Shown here: piece after piece, positions 10,960 through 22,640 of the stretch | Numbering within the stretch: position 1 is the first letter of the stretch | Layout of the letters: each line of letters opens with the position of its first letter | Assembly: GCA_000711775.1 (NCBI GenBank) | Contig: ARYC01019692.1 | Span: forward strand, 1-64,000 | Direction: 5' to 3' | DNA from: Oxytricha trifallax | Taxonomy: Eukaryota > Ciliophora > Spirotrichea > Sporadotrichida > Oxytrichidae | DNA: 64,000 bases | Notes under the pieces: generated by a model | The model's input: only the letters and a program-made list of their open reading frames with translations | Told to the model about the DNA's origin: nothing | Databases searched by the model: none | Made by a program: the position numbers and the translations under genes

Positions 10960-11480
10960 GTTTTTGACCAGCTGAGATTTGCAGGTACTGCTGCAGTATT
11001 GAGCATAATAACCACATAAATTTAAACAAATTTGACCAGCAACAATCATTTTCAAGATTTTTGACCACTCTGCTCCAAATTTGGCTTGGTGACCGCATAT
11101 TTTCGAAAAATGATTCATAATACTAAATTCAGACTAAAAACTGCGATTTTTTGAGATTTTGATCACAACTCTGGTCATTTTGGTTTCTATCGTGCACTCT
11201 GGTCACTTTTAGAAAAAATCTCAGCTTTGACCACTATTCTGGTCACTTGGGTTAAAATCATGCACTTTGGCCACTTTTTTGACCACTCTGCTCAAATGTG
11301 AGATACATGTATAAAAAGACAGAAATTTTGACCACAAATAGTAAAGTTGGTCATTTTTACAGCTGTTAGCGAATTCAGTCACTTTATATATGTTTCTAAT
11401 GATGCATAATGATTTTGACACAAAAACCTAATAAAAGTGACTATTTCATAATAATAAGCAGTTTGGCCACTTTTCGCATA
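10960..11480. repeat. cluster of degenerate GACCA / TGGTCAC motifs
   Basis: About 15 copies of TTTTGACCAC, its complement GTGGTCA, or one-base variants (TGGTCACTTTT, TTGGCCACTT) lie within about 500 bp, in both orientations and without fixed spacing. No gene is visible. They lie at the downstream flank of the transposase cluster, so they may be subterminal binding sites of the element. Confidence 0.7.
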
Positions 11481-11499
11481 TAAGACAAAACGCATAGAA

Positions 11500-12480
11500 A
11501 ATGAGACGTAATTATATATATTATTAATTTTGTATTTTTATTTTTACATTTCCCCGATTCAATTGTATTTTATCAATATTATCGAATATATAAGCATTTA
11601 TAAAACAATTAATTTAATTTTTTGATTTTTATTAGTTTAAGCAATTAATATTCCAACAAAACATGAAATGAACATCTGTGCCATCACTAGTTTTTAAAAG
11701 GTCATATTAAGTTACATATAGGTATTTAAAAACAATAACCATGAGATTTTATTACAAAATTCTATCAATAAAATTATAAGTTTCAAAGAAAAAGATTTAA
11801 TTAAAAATATATTAATTAGGTACTTTTTAATAAGTAAATTTCTTAATTTAAATCGATAATGAAATTTTCAAAATTATTAAACAAAAAATAAGATTATAAC
11901 TTCTAAAAAGTTTAATTATTAAATATCAAATAATTAAAAAGAAATGCTCCTTGTCAAAGTATAAATTGTATCTTTTCTTACAAAAATATTATACATCCCT
12001 ATCCCTTACCTTCCCCAATTTTAAAATACCATATTTTAAATGTATTTATAACCTTAAAATAGAATTATCTTGAATTTATAATCAATAATAAATTGGTATG
12101 AAATTTAGCAGGAAAAAATTTCAAATTTTTTTATATACTTTAAATTCTGGATGTGTAATTTTCATTTCTGCCTGTTATAATTGTTAAAATATATAATATA
12201 TTGATTATGGCAATAATGATAATCTTAAGAAACTCTTCATAAATATCCCAATTCTTAAATTTATGAATTTATTCATAATTTTTTTATTAAGGTAGTGGAT
12301 TATATAAAAAAAATAAACAAGGCACGACGAGTCATTATGGCAGTTTGCTCATTAGATCCAGTTTAAGAGAAATTACACTTTTAAAATTACTTATTAGGGT
12401 GACTTAAGTTGCATATTATATTAAATACATATCAAGAAGTTATTTTTTAAAAATGAAATTAATTTTTTTAAATAAATATA
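11500..12480. other. very A+T-rich stretch, nothing recognised
   Basis: Homopolymer-rich A+T DNA with no frame, inverted repeat or element that I could support. Composition changes sharply from the transposon cluster to the left. Confidence 0.5.
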
Positions 12481-12484
12481 TGTT

Positions 12485-13290
12485 ATCTTTACTAACCGAG
12501 ATACACAAAAGCATTCCCTTCCTTTAATTTAGATATCCAAACCTCCTCCCTACCTTAAACCGATATACCCTTCTCCACCCCTCCAAACTACTTCTATGCC
12601 TTTTTGATTCCTTTTTTTATTTAATTTTTTTCATACTGTAAATATAACTCAATCATGGAATTCTTAGTTAGTTTTATTCTACAAGTTATTTTATTAAATT
12701 CGCTAAATGTTCTTAATATTTTATCACTAGATCCTATTAGGTTAGACCTAATATTCAAAATAAAAAAAATATCTTTATAAAACATAAAAATTGACTATAA
12801 TAAATTAATTATTTTATTTTTGAAAATTTTAACATCATAAATCAACTTTATTCGTCATTATTCGAAAAACATAAATATAACTTTATTTTAATTCTCATAG
12901 ATTTTTTGCTATAAAAAATTGAAATGACTGTTTTTTTTCCTAGAAATATCATGAATGAATTAGTTAAAAGATATTCAAATCCTAAAAAATAAAATTTACG
13001 CAAAATAGTCAATTTCATTATTATAAAGTATTTTTTATATATTTTAAAAATAAGTTCTATTCTTATATTTATATGATTTTATGTCAAATTAGGTCGACAG
13101 ACTAAATAAAATCAATAAAATTAATTGTTTAGTGTAACCTAGATCGTCATGATCGAATTAGATTCACTGTATAAGAAAAAAAATCATTAAAAAAGCTATT
13201 TCTTTTTGGTGGGAGGGGTGGGGAAGGATATCTTGGTTTAGGGGGTAAAGGTAGTGTAGAGAGTTGTGTCGGTTAAAACTGTTATTTTTT
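12485..13290. mobile_element. MITE-like element with diverged ~200-bp inverted ends
   Basis: 12485-12685 and the reverse complement of 13110-13290 share blocks such as cttctccacccctcc against ccttccccacccctcc, followed by aligned T-rich tracts, cttatac/catactg and atcatg. The arms are diverged (old). The interior is A+T-rich without a gene. Confidence 0.55.
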
Positions 13291-13861
13291 AACTAAAGCT
13301 TTTTATTTTAAATTTGACTCCTGGTTAATAGTTCAATGCCAAACTAAAGGAATTGTCAATCTCGCCAAGACTATTGAATTTAAATTATTTAATAAATTGC
13401 GTTTAGTATTGGATAATTCTTATATTTTATTAAAAATTGAATCTCATTATTGCTAGAAAATAATTGTAAGAGTTGATATATATGTATATATATATATAAC
13501 AAATCAATTTCATATTAAGTGTTAATGCAAAAAATAACATGAAGTATTTAATGTTTGTGGTAAAGTTAAATTTCCTAAGTGAAAATTTTATTTATTTAAA
13601 AATTATATGCTACATTTTTTTTATTTTGCCAAATTATCGAATATTTTTTCCAATTTATCATTTAATGAAAATTCAAATAAATATTTATTTTTCAATAAAG
13701 CATTTTTATTTTAATTTAAAGTTTGTCCAAAACTTTCTTATATTAAAATATGATGAAATTTCTATTATAGTCTGTATAATTTAAAAAATCTATATCCCCA
13801 ACTTCATAAATTAATATATGTCATTTAAACATAAATAAATTTATAAATTTTTTAAACAGCA

Positions 13862-13995
13862 TAGACATTCTCTGATCTTTATTTAGTAAATTGCCCTCTT
13901 TCCCTAATATTTCCGAGTCTACTCTATGCAATAATTTGAGATTAATAGTTTTTAAGAGCTGGATTGTAAGCTAATCTTAGAACTGTAAATTTTTG
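13862..13995 (-). CDS. gene D fragment: propeller-like repeat exon
   Basis: The minus strand reads VLRLAYNPALKNYQSQIIAQ then SRLGNIRERGQ. Gene B has a clear paralogue at 35885-36000 (VLRLAFNSATQSYQSQIIAQ). Conservation in this frame and not in others supports coding. The region is probably one blade of a repeat propeller in a large secreted or surface protein. Gene D's 3' part is not visible; it may be deleted or may lie outside the window. Confidence 0.6.
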
Positions 13996-14157
13996 AAAAT
14001 ACATTGTATTTCCATTAGAATCATTATTTATAAATACAATACTGAAGTATATTATATTTTTTAAAAATTTAAATCTGTTTAATTCTTAGAAGTGAATTTT
14101 AAATTGTATGTTATAAAAATTGCATCTTATAATATGCTAAAAAGTTAGTACGACATT

Positions 14158-15377
14158 CAAAACCCCAAAACCCCTTGATGAGTTTTATATGTGTTTTGAT
14201 TGATGAGGGTAATGTTGGGGATTAGGGTTTTCTTGTTTTAGGAAGCATCATTTTCAATCTATTTATGAAATTATGAAAGTTTTATCTGATCAATTTTTTT
14301 ATTCTCAGCTTATATCATATCATTAGTATAATTATGTTATAGCATTTTTAAAAGAAAATGATAAGATTGAGTGACATTTATTTCTATTTTTTATTTTTTT
14401 CATAAGTTTTTACTTTTCCTCATCATTTTTATGAAATTTGATGATTGCAACTTTTTATAAAATTGGCATTCATGCTTAAATATTTTTGAAGTTTTCATAA
14501 AAAATTATTTTCTAAATCAATTCAACTCTATTATTTCCTATGGCTAGCGTTATTTATTATCATATTTTTATCCAATACAAAAAAGTTTGGGAACATAGGT
14601 AAAATTTAATTGAAATATATGCATAAAATGAGTCATTTTAAGGTGTTAGGTAGATTTAATTTTTTTATGTTTTAGTTTAAGAATTGTTATAAATGGAGAT
14701 CAATCTTAAAATTTTTTATTTCTAATGTCACTTATATTTTAGACTCTTATTAAATATGGCCAACTTATAGGAGGTCAACCTGATATAGGTACTTGGAGAA
14801 AGTATGCAAAAACTGTAACAAGTTTCAGAGATGGATATACAATTAAACCTATTAAATTCCATTAAATTAGTACTAAATTTGTTAAAATTTAATTAGCACT
14901 GGTACTAAATTCGTTTAATTTTAATTTGTACCAATTTAATAGTACCAAAACTTAATTAGTACCTAGTTTTAAACTAATGAGGTTTTAATGGAAAAGTTCC
15001 AATATGGTTCAAAACCTAATTGGTACCAGTACCAACCTGAATTTTTTCTAAATTGGTACCAAAATATTTAGAAAATGGAGTACCTAAGAATTATAAGATG
15101 ATATTTTCATAAATTTAAGCTTTTGAAATTAACTAACTAAAGTGAACAATTAATATACTTTCCTTCAAATTCTTCTAGTGAAATAATTTCTACATTACAT
15201 TTATTTAGATGTAGTGATGATAAAAAATAAAAGATTTAAGATCTCAAACATGAAAATAAAAAATTACATTGAATCTAACAACATGAATGAAATTAATAAA
15301 AAAGAAACCCTAATCCCCAACATTACCCTCATCAATCAAAACACATATAAAACTCATTAAGGGGTTTTGGGGTTTTG
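14158..15377. mobile_element. TBE-derived MITE 1 with C4A4 telomeric ends (1220 bp)
   Basis: Both ends carry CAAAACCCCAAAACCCC (17 bp), extended to an inverted repeat of about 75 bp (gatgagttttatatgtgttt and onward). The element is flanked by a direct ATT duplication (14155-14157 and 15378-15380), the ANT target expected of telomere-bearing elements. The interior has no intact gene, but a short coding-like segment (GGQPDIGTWRKYAKTV, about 14770-14830) and several GGTACCAA-type motifs (14880-15060) also occur in the second MITE and in the TBE at the window's right end. It is likely a non-autonomous TBE relative. Confidence 0.9.
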
Positions 15378-15612
15378 ATTGCCTAATTTAATTTATAGTC
15401 TTTAATCATAAAATTAAGAAAAATAAATTATAAATGATATATAAAAATATTTTTTTGAATTATTAATATTTACAAATCAAACATTATTTTTAAAACTTTT
15501 AATTATGCGCTTGAATTATATATAAAAAAATAAATTTTTATTTAAATTATATGTTTGTAATTATTTTAAGAAAAAATAATTAAACTTTTTTATTTAATTT
15601 TTTCAACTAAAC

Positions 15613-15988
15613 TATTGTAAAATGCATTTGAATTTGTAAAATATTTAATTTAATTTATTAAAATATCAAATTCATGGCAGATAACTTTAAGGAATCCTTG
15701 GACTTTACTATTGACGGGATACCTCTATCGCATGCATGGACCAACTTTAAATTGACTTTAAATTTGGCATCTTAATTAACTAAACAAATCAGCCAAAATT
15801 TAAGTCGATTTATCTCGCTTCAGGGATGTGAAGTACCGCCAATAGTGAAGTCTAGCTAAAATTTGAATTCTCTATCAAACAAGTACCATATTGACGAGGT
15901 TTCTAAAAGGTTATCTTACACGAATTATAATTATTTAATTGTTAATTTTAATTGATTTTCCAAATTAAAATTTATTCCTACAATAATA
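15613..15988. mobile_element. TA-type foldback MITE, copy 1 (diverged)
   Basis: The ends match the TATTATTGTAGAAATACATT family (tattgtaaaatgcatttgaa ... tattcctacaataata). The inner part is itself palindromic (atctcgcttcagggatg; tattgacggg/accgccaatag), so nearly the whole element can fold. It is more diverged than the copies at 29904 and 39501. Confidence 0.75.
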
Positions 15989-16195
15989 ATATAATATTTT
16001 GGGAAAAATATATTTTGTCTTTGAGCTAAGGAGGTTTTAAATATTAGAGAATTTTTCCATTTATCTCATCGCATTATATAATCTCTAGACCAGCATTCAA
16101 CCCTTTTTCTCTTATGAAATTCAATATAATTTTTTTCATTAAAAATTTACAAATTAAACATTTCCTAAAACATAATCGATCCACTTATAAATAAC

Positions 16196-16452
16196 TTCTC
16201 TGTGGTGTTTTGTGATGAAGAGGATTTAATTTTTATTTTGTCTGTTAAATTCAAGAATTCATACTCTCAGTAGTTGAAATTCAATCATAATTTTGTCAGG
16301 CTTCAATCTTCTACTGACATCGACATAGCCAAAGTTGTAGATGATTCTTTAGCGTAACTGGTGTTCTTCAATCCATTTAATTTTTGCATAGCTCCCCAGT
16401 AAGAAAGCTCGATGGATAAAATTATTGAAAAGTTTTTGGGGTTTGTATTATG
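16196..16452 (+). CDS. possible plus-strand exon, unknown protein
   Basis: With the Gln code an open frame reads CDEEDLIFILSVKFKN, HNFVRLQSSTDIDIAK, APQQESSMDKIIEKFL and ends at TGA 16450. The amino-acid mix is natural and the local base composition is less A+T-rich than the flanks. No start or partner exon was found and no family was recognised. Confidence 0.4.
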
Positions 16453-16719
16453 ATTTACGATTAGGATATATAATTTTGTTTACGAGAAAAATATTTATTA
16501 TCCATTCCCCTATATTGAAGAGACAGCAAAAGCATACATTATTTTACCGACTTAGCTAACTTATTATAAATTTTAAAGGAAACTTTTGAACAACATAAAT
16601 CATTTTTATTTCTTATAAAACTTATAATCAAATTAGTAAAAAATTTGAAATATTAACTGTTTAATTTTTAAATTATAAAATTCAATTCATTTACCTATAA
16701 TAGAAAATGTGTTTATAAT

Positions 16720-17390
16720 GAGTAATCTCAAATTAAATTTAACATATCACTGTTTAATACTAAAATCAAACCATCAATATTAGTCGTGACGTAGACGTAT
16801 CTGAAGTTAGTTGACGTGGCAAGTCGTGAATTAGAAAAACTCCAAAAAACCATCTCTCCACCATTCTACTTCTCCTTGATTTGAGATGCATACGAGATAA
16901 GAGCCTAGCTATTGACGAGGAGTATATCCCACAGAGCTCACAGTGATGCGCTTCCTGTAAAAAATTAAGGGGAGTTTAGAGAAAACTCTTACCTGGTTCC
17001 ACCGCTTCTGAAATAGTAGTCTCTGTCCTTTCGCTGTGGTAGCCTCATTAACCCGATCTGGTGTGGGAGGAAAATTATTATCGTTGGCTTCTATGGTTCT
17101 CATCGTCTCTTTTTTGAAGGTTGAGCACAACCTTCATCCTGCTCCCTATTACCTAGGAAGCTGAACTCACGCCAGGAAGCTCTTCTAATGCAGGGAAATC
17201 CTTAGCTTGCAGACAACTCGAGGAGTTTAGGATCTGACACATTGAACCCTGCCGACTTGCCCCTAATGCAGTGAGCCCAGTAACCCTCTGCCACCCTCAG
17301 CAGGCCTTAGTGTAGTAGAAAGCTCTATTAAAAATCTCCAGCCTCAGGCCCCTGTGGGTCACCCTATCCTTATATCTTTCTAATTTAATA
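16720..17390 (-). repeat. dispersed 0.65-kb repeat, copy 1 (carries a zinc-finger gene)
   Basis: A G+C-richer unit found again in opposite orientation at 47025-47690. Conserved landmarks are ggatagggtgacccac, ctttctactacactaaggcc, agcttcctaggtaatagg and gatacgtctac. Outside these limits the two copies are unrelated. It may be a mobile unit or a duplicated gene with its leader; no terminal inverted repeat was seen. Confidence 0.8.
16766..17103 (-). CDS. two-exon C2H2-like zinc-finger protein in the dispersed repeat (99 aa)
   Basis: Start ATG is 17101-17103. Exon 1 (17103-16993) encodes MRTIEANDNNFPPTPDRVNE and onward. Intron 16955-16992 (38 nt, GTAAGA..TTACAG) is phase 0. Exon 2 encodes EAHHCELCGIYSSSIARLLS followed by RMHLKSRR and ends at TGA 16766. 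The Cys-x2-Cys ... His pattern suggests one incomplete C2H2-type finger followed by a basic stretch, so nucleic-acid binding is possible. The second genomic copy (47286) has lost the splice donor. Confidence 0.6.
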
Positions 17391-17574
17391 ATTTTATAAT
17401 AGAAAATGAAATAATGTTTGTAATTTTTTTATTTCAATTAAATCTATAACCTTTACTTGTATTATTTTAAATAAAATATAAAAATAATCAATTAATAGCA
17501 TATTACAATATTATAATTTTAAGAATTTCAATAAAGTTAAATTCAAAATACAAATTTTAATTAAACTTTAATGT

Positions 17575-17725
17575 AGTAGGGAATATAAGTATTTAGAGAA
17601 TTTGCTGACACTTTATCATTAGTGGATCCTGACCCATAAATGAAATCTGCAGAGTAATCAATGCTAATAATTTAATTTGTAGCTTCTTGAGCAAAAATAA
17701 TTGGAAATCTGTTGTCTAAGCATTA
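17575..17725 (-). CDS. gene D fragment: propeller-like repeat exon (upstream)
   Basis: The minus strand reads FPIIFAQEATNQIISIDYSA then DFIYGSGSTNDKVSANSLN. Gene B carries the paralogue split in two pieces at 37640-37690 (DNKFPLVFTQDQTN) and 37100-37205 (SVDYQGASIYGAGYSQDKV). The pattern ...D(Y)xxxxxYGxGxT/S resembles SBBP-like propeller blades. Further weak coding-like sequence lies at 18890-18985 (GNSTTTVIAARVRKT). Confidence 0.6.
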
Positions 17726-17849
17726 TAAAAATATAATAAGCAAAGAATTAAATTATAAACATTTTTAGCTTGGTGCAGTTGCTGTTGAGTTTATTACCAT
17801 AATCATAAAAATGACATGCTGAGTGATTATGAATAGTTTATGTTTCCTT

Positions 17850-20800
17850 TTTTAAGCATATGAAAAGACATAATTGTCTTACATGTTTTTATTGACTGTA
17901 TATATTATTATTATTATAATTATCTTTATTGGAAGAATTTAATCATTCTAAAATTAAATGCGTTGATATTTAATATTTATATTTGATAAAAAACGATTAA
18001 GAATTATTCAATTTAAATATGAAAAATAGGTAGATCAAATATTAAATTAACTAATATTCTTCATATTATCCTTGAAATTCAAAAACTTAATTAAAAAAAA
18101 CAAATAGCTTATGAATAAATCCTTATAAAGATAATGATTTATAATGTTAAAATAAACTGAAAATTAATATGTATATGAATAAATGGTGTTATGCAGTATT
18201 TAATTATTTTAATCTCATTAATAATGTTAATCTGTTTTTACAATACAAAATGATTAAAAATAATATAAATAATCTAAAGAACATAAAATCCCAAATTAAT
18301 GATTAAGAATGTCCGTTTATTAATATATATTTGACCAAATATGTCATCAATAAAATAAAAAAATCCTAGAACTGATTTCTGTAATTAATTAATGTTTATG
18401 TTAAACATTGCTTTAAAAATAATAGAATATCAATTTAAACAAATATTCAAATTTAAATTAAAATAAAATGAAATAAAAAAAGTTATTTTAAATTAATCCA
18501 ATTTATTATATATCTCAATTCAAGATTAATAAATATATATATATATAAATAATTCTGCTGTTTATATTTTTTTTATAAAAATGAATTACTTCCTTAAAAA
18601 CAATTATCATAGATATTTATTCTTTATCTTTTATGTAGATTACTTACTTACTTAACTACTCATCAATAAGTTCAAAATATAATTTTAAATTTACAATTTA
18701 AATTTGTTAGAGAAATTGAGGGGTAATCATGTTTATAATGAATTAAAATTTCTTCAAAATATTAATTTGAAAATCCAACCATTATTCTTGAATTTTTTAT
18801 TATTTATTTTATTATGAAATATCTTTAAATCATTAAAAAAATACAACTTCTCCAATTAAATGTGTCTTAAGAACTAGTGGTACTTATAAAAATTGAAGAT
18901 GGAATGGAGTATGGTTTTGCGAACTCTTGCAGCAATAACAGTTGTAGTCGAATTGCCAAGATTTGATTATTGCAAATATAAAAGAGTGAGAGACTTATAT
19001 TATAAAATAAAGTATTTTGTTGTAATTAACATATTTATTAAAATATAAAAATAAGATTGTTATTGCAATTCCTGAATTAATACTTTATATATTTTACAAT
19101 TAAAACTTTAAATTAAAATTATAGTTAACTCTTTATTAATTATAATATCCTTTTTAAACATTGACAAATGTAAATAAATATCATGTAAATTTAATTAAAA
19201 AACAATTAAAATTTATTGAGATTTTAATATATGGCATATATTGATTATTGAAATGTTAATATAAATCATTCAATATATTGTATCACTTTTACTCTTATCT
19301 CCTTTTAAATTTAATGATGTTTATTTTTATCTTTAGTTATTAAAATTCTGATGTTAAAAAATAAAAAATAATATACTAAAAAATTATTAATTTTACTTTA
19401 TAAATATTATTTTTTTGGAAATAAATTGCTTATAAATTAATGCTATGATACTAGTTTATCGAAATCATTTTTAAAGAAAATTCTATTTTCTTAATTTTAC
19501 ATCAAACTTTACTAGTGAGTAGGATACTCAAAATTAAGGGGAACTATATATTTTAATATATAATGATTATATGTTAAAATTAAATTAAAGGACTCTAAAT
19601 TTTGATTATTATAGAAGCTTAATTAAAATAGGAAATTAAAAAAAAATAATTAATGTAAATTTAATTATTATTAATGCATTTATAAAAATATAGAATAAAT
19701 ATATAATAATATGAATAAAATTAAAATCTAAAGAGTAATTTCAAGAAGAAATTATTATAGAAATATGTTTTAGTTGCTCTATAATTAGAACTTTCTATGA
19801 TTATTAAATTAACAACAAATATATGAAACATTTTTATAAAATTTAAATTATATTTAAATTTAATTAGTGTATTTATATATGATATTTCAACAATATAGTA
19901 TGGAGATTCTAAAGTAAAAAAGGCTTCTTAAGTTGATATTGAATTGTTGTTGCTTTGAGTTAAAGTATTATAAATAAAAATAATATAGTAGAAATGCATT
20001 TAGATTAAAAATATAATAATAAATAATATCATTTATATTGAGAATAATAATTAATTCCAAAATAATTAACAATACACTTGTTAGAAAATTATTAGTTAAC
20101 TTTCATCGAATCCTTGGAGAAGCTTACTATAAATTGATATTTATTTATAATTTACTAAAATTGCAATCATATATAGATATTTCGTTTTAAATGATGCGAT
20201 AATATTTTAGCAAATATTATCAAATTTTACCAATTTCAATTGCCACTATTTTATTTAATTAATTAAATTTAATAAAATTTCCAAATTATACTGAATTTTA
20301 AAGTATTAATTAAAATAACTAGTTGGGAAATTTTGTTCACTAAATAGATTAACTATATCATAATTAGGCTAATTAATATTGCTATATTTAATTGATTATT
20401 GATATAAATTATATAAATATAATAATTATTAATTCAATATTTTGCTTGACTAACGCCAATTAATTATGATTTTTTTATGTAGCATATTTTACATTTTTAC
20501 TCTTTATTTTTGCATTAATAAATTTTTGGGAAGCCTTTTGTTTTTCAAAATCATACTATTAATGTTTGACCATACTCTTTCTTCTTTTACTTGCTTATCT
20601 GTCAGATTACTAAGATTAAATATTGGGGGATTCCTATTCAAAATTATAATTTATTTATAAGCTGAAACAATTATAAGAAATATATTAATAACTCAATCAA
20701 TCTCATTCCTACATTAAACTATTATTATATTTTTAATATATTATATATAGGTTTACAATTTCCCTTGTCTCACTAAATTTTAAAAGGTGTAATTATTAAA

Positions 20801-20950
20801 TGTTTTAATTAATAATAAGTTAATTTTATTTTAATAAATATGAAATAATCTCTATCAATACATGATTTTTAATGGATAATAAAAAAGTTGATATTATTCC
20901 TAGGAGAAGATAAAGATACTTAAAAATCGATAAGATTATTTATTTTTTTA
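17850..20950. other. long A+T-rich stretch with few landmarks
   Basis: Apart from the weak gene D-like piece near 18890-18985 I see no coding exon, element end or inverted repeat that I can support. Short open frames (for example 20466-20660) have a composition typical of random A+T DNA. Confidence 0.5.
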
Positions 20951-20959
20951 TATAATCAG

Positions 20960-22640
20960 TAAACTTCTATTTTGGAAGCAGGGAACTTCTCGCACGAATG
21001 TATTTTTACAATTTTGGGCAATAAACTTCCCCAAAAATATAAAATTGAAATAAACTTAAGATTAGCCACTTATTTTCTTATTCATAGGATATTTCAAGCT
21101 TAGACTCATTTTTCTGTTTGATTTAGAGTTATTTATCATCTTCTTGATTTTCTCTTTCTTTGGAACATTTGCTTAGATTTATAAAGCTTTAGAATTTGTG
21201 TTAATTTCATTTTAAATTTTCTTTAGTTCTTTATCTAATTTTGCCAAATTCTTTTTTGTATATATTTTAGCATTATTTGGATCATAATTATCAGCTAGTT
21301 TTAAGCAACATTACTTTAACTTTAATTATAGCTATTTATTTAATTAAAATATAATTTAAACTATCTACAAAGTTCTTTCACAGTTGCCCCCATAGACACA
21401 GAAGTATTAACAAATTATATATTTTTTTAAAAAAATAAAATTAAAATTATAAAATTTGAAGACAAAAAATAGTATTTAATTTATAAGTATTAATCAAAAA
21501 TGAAAGTGTAGTAATAGCTATCATAGAATAACCTAAAATATAGCTAATTTCTTCATTTACAGAATCATGTGGATCAAGAAACAAAAGCATGTGATAAGTC
21601 ATTATTAATATGCATATCTCATTGAATATTTCTAAATTATTTTGGCTTTACAACTTGTATGGTTTATATTAGATTAGGTAAATAGCTAGTCCAAATGAGA
21701 TCAATATATCAAATAATAAGTTATTAATATAAATAACTTAATAGTATTAAATTGAATATGTTTAGAATAGTTTATTAGCAACCATCGTTTAAGTATACTT
21801 GTATGATACTTAAAATTATTCTTCTGGCAAAGAATAGTACATTCATTATCAATTGACTTTTTTATCTCGTTTTTATACTTTCATACAATGACCCATATTA
21901 TAAATTTATAAATAAATTAAATGTTTTCGAAAGCTCAATTAGTTATATAAATTCTTTTATTAATATTGTTCTCTTTAGTTAGTTCAAAAAATTAATATTA
22001 ACCATTCTTTTAATTATATATAATAGTTTAAAGAATTTAACAACAAAACATTAAATATAAGTTTTTTCTAACACAATACTTTTTCTTAAATTTCTTCCTC
22101 CTCAATATCTTAATATTTTTGATTAATAGTATGTAAATAGAAATAATAAACAGAGCAGCACAGGCTACTATCATACACAACGATATGAACAAACTGAAAC
22201 TATTTGAGGGACTTGAGCTTTTTAACTTTATAATTAATTATTCATAAAAAATTCTTACATATTGAAAATTAATAAGAGAACAGAGAAAAAGTTCTATGTA
22301 GCACTCCATACCAAATCTTAAGAATGAATTAATCGAAGCATTTTTCAATAAATAGTAATTAAATACCTATAAATCAAATTAATTATGGTAAACATTAAAT
22401 TTTAACTCCTAATGAATTATAACAAAAGCTTTTGAAGAGATAATTGTAGAACTTCTTAAACCTATACTTCTGTAAGTTCAATATAATTATTACATTGAAA
22501 TCTTCTTTGATAGAGCCCAAGCAACTAGAATCATAAAAATCAAGTAAATTTGTAAAAGCAAATAGAAAAACATGCTTTATAAATTTACAATAGCTAGCAT
22601 GCTGCTATAACGTTATAAGTTAAGAATTTTGAAAATATAT
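20960..22640 (-). CDS. gene B C-terminal part: membrane helices and Lys/Gln-rich tail
   Basis: Reading down the minus strand: NLQSMFFYLLLQIYLIFM (22590-22540), RFGMECYIELFLCSLIN (22320-22265), FSLFISLCMIVACAALFIIS (about 22200-22140), LIMTYHMLLFLDPHDSVN (21620-21560), SMIAITTLSFLINT (21520-21480), NTSVSMGATVKELCR (21420-21370) and a tail CCLKLADNYDPNNAKIYTKK with many Lys (21330-20960). Gene C has a counterpart of nearly every block, for example RFVLECYIELFLCSLIN, with differences mainly in third codon positions; this confirms the frame. At least four hydrophobic helices point to an integral membrane domain. The tail is probably cytoplasmic. Confidence 0.7.

Noticed and set aside
13539..13784. 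81-codon frame rich in Phe/Ile/Asn/Lys
   Set aside because: Typical chance frame of A+T-rich DNA; no homologue, intron or codon pattern.
16909..17130. 73-codon minus-strand frame as a single uninterrupted gene
   Set aside because: The in-frame ATG is at 17101-17103, and a consensus intron at 16955-16992 gives a better, Cys-containing second exon; the unspliced frame translates intron sequence.
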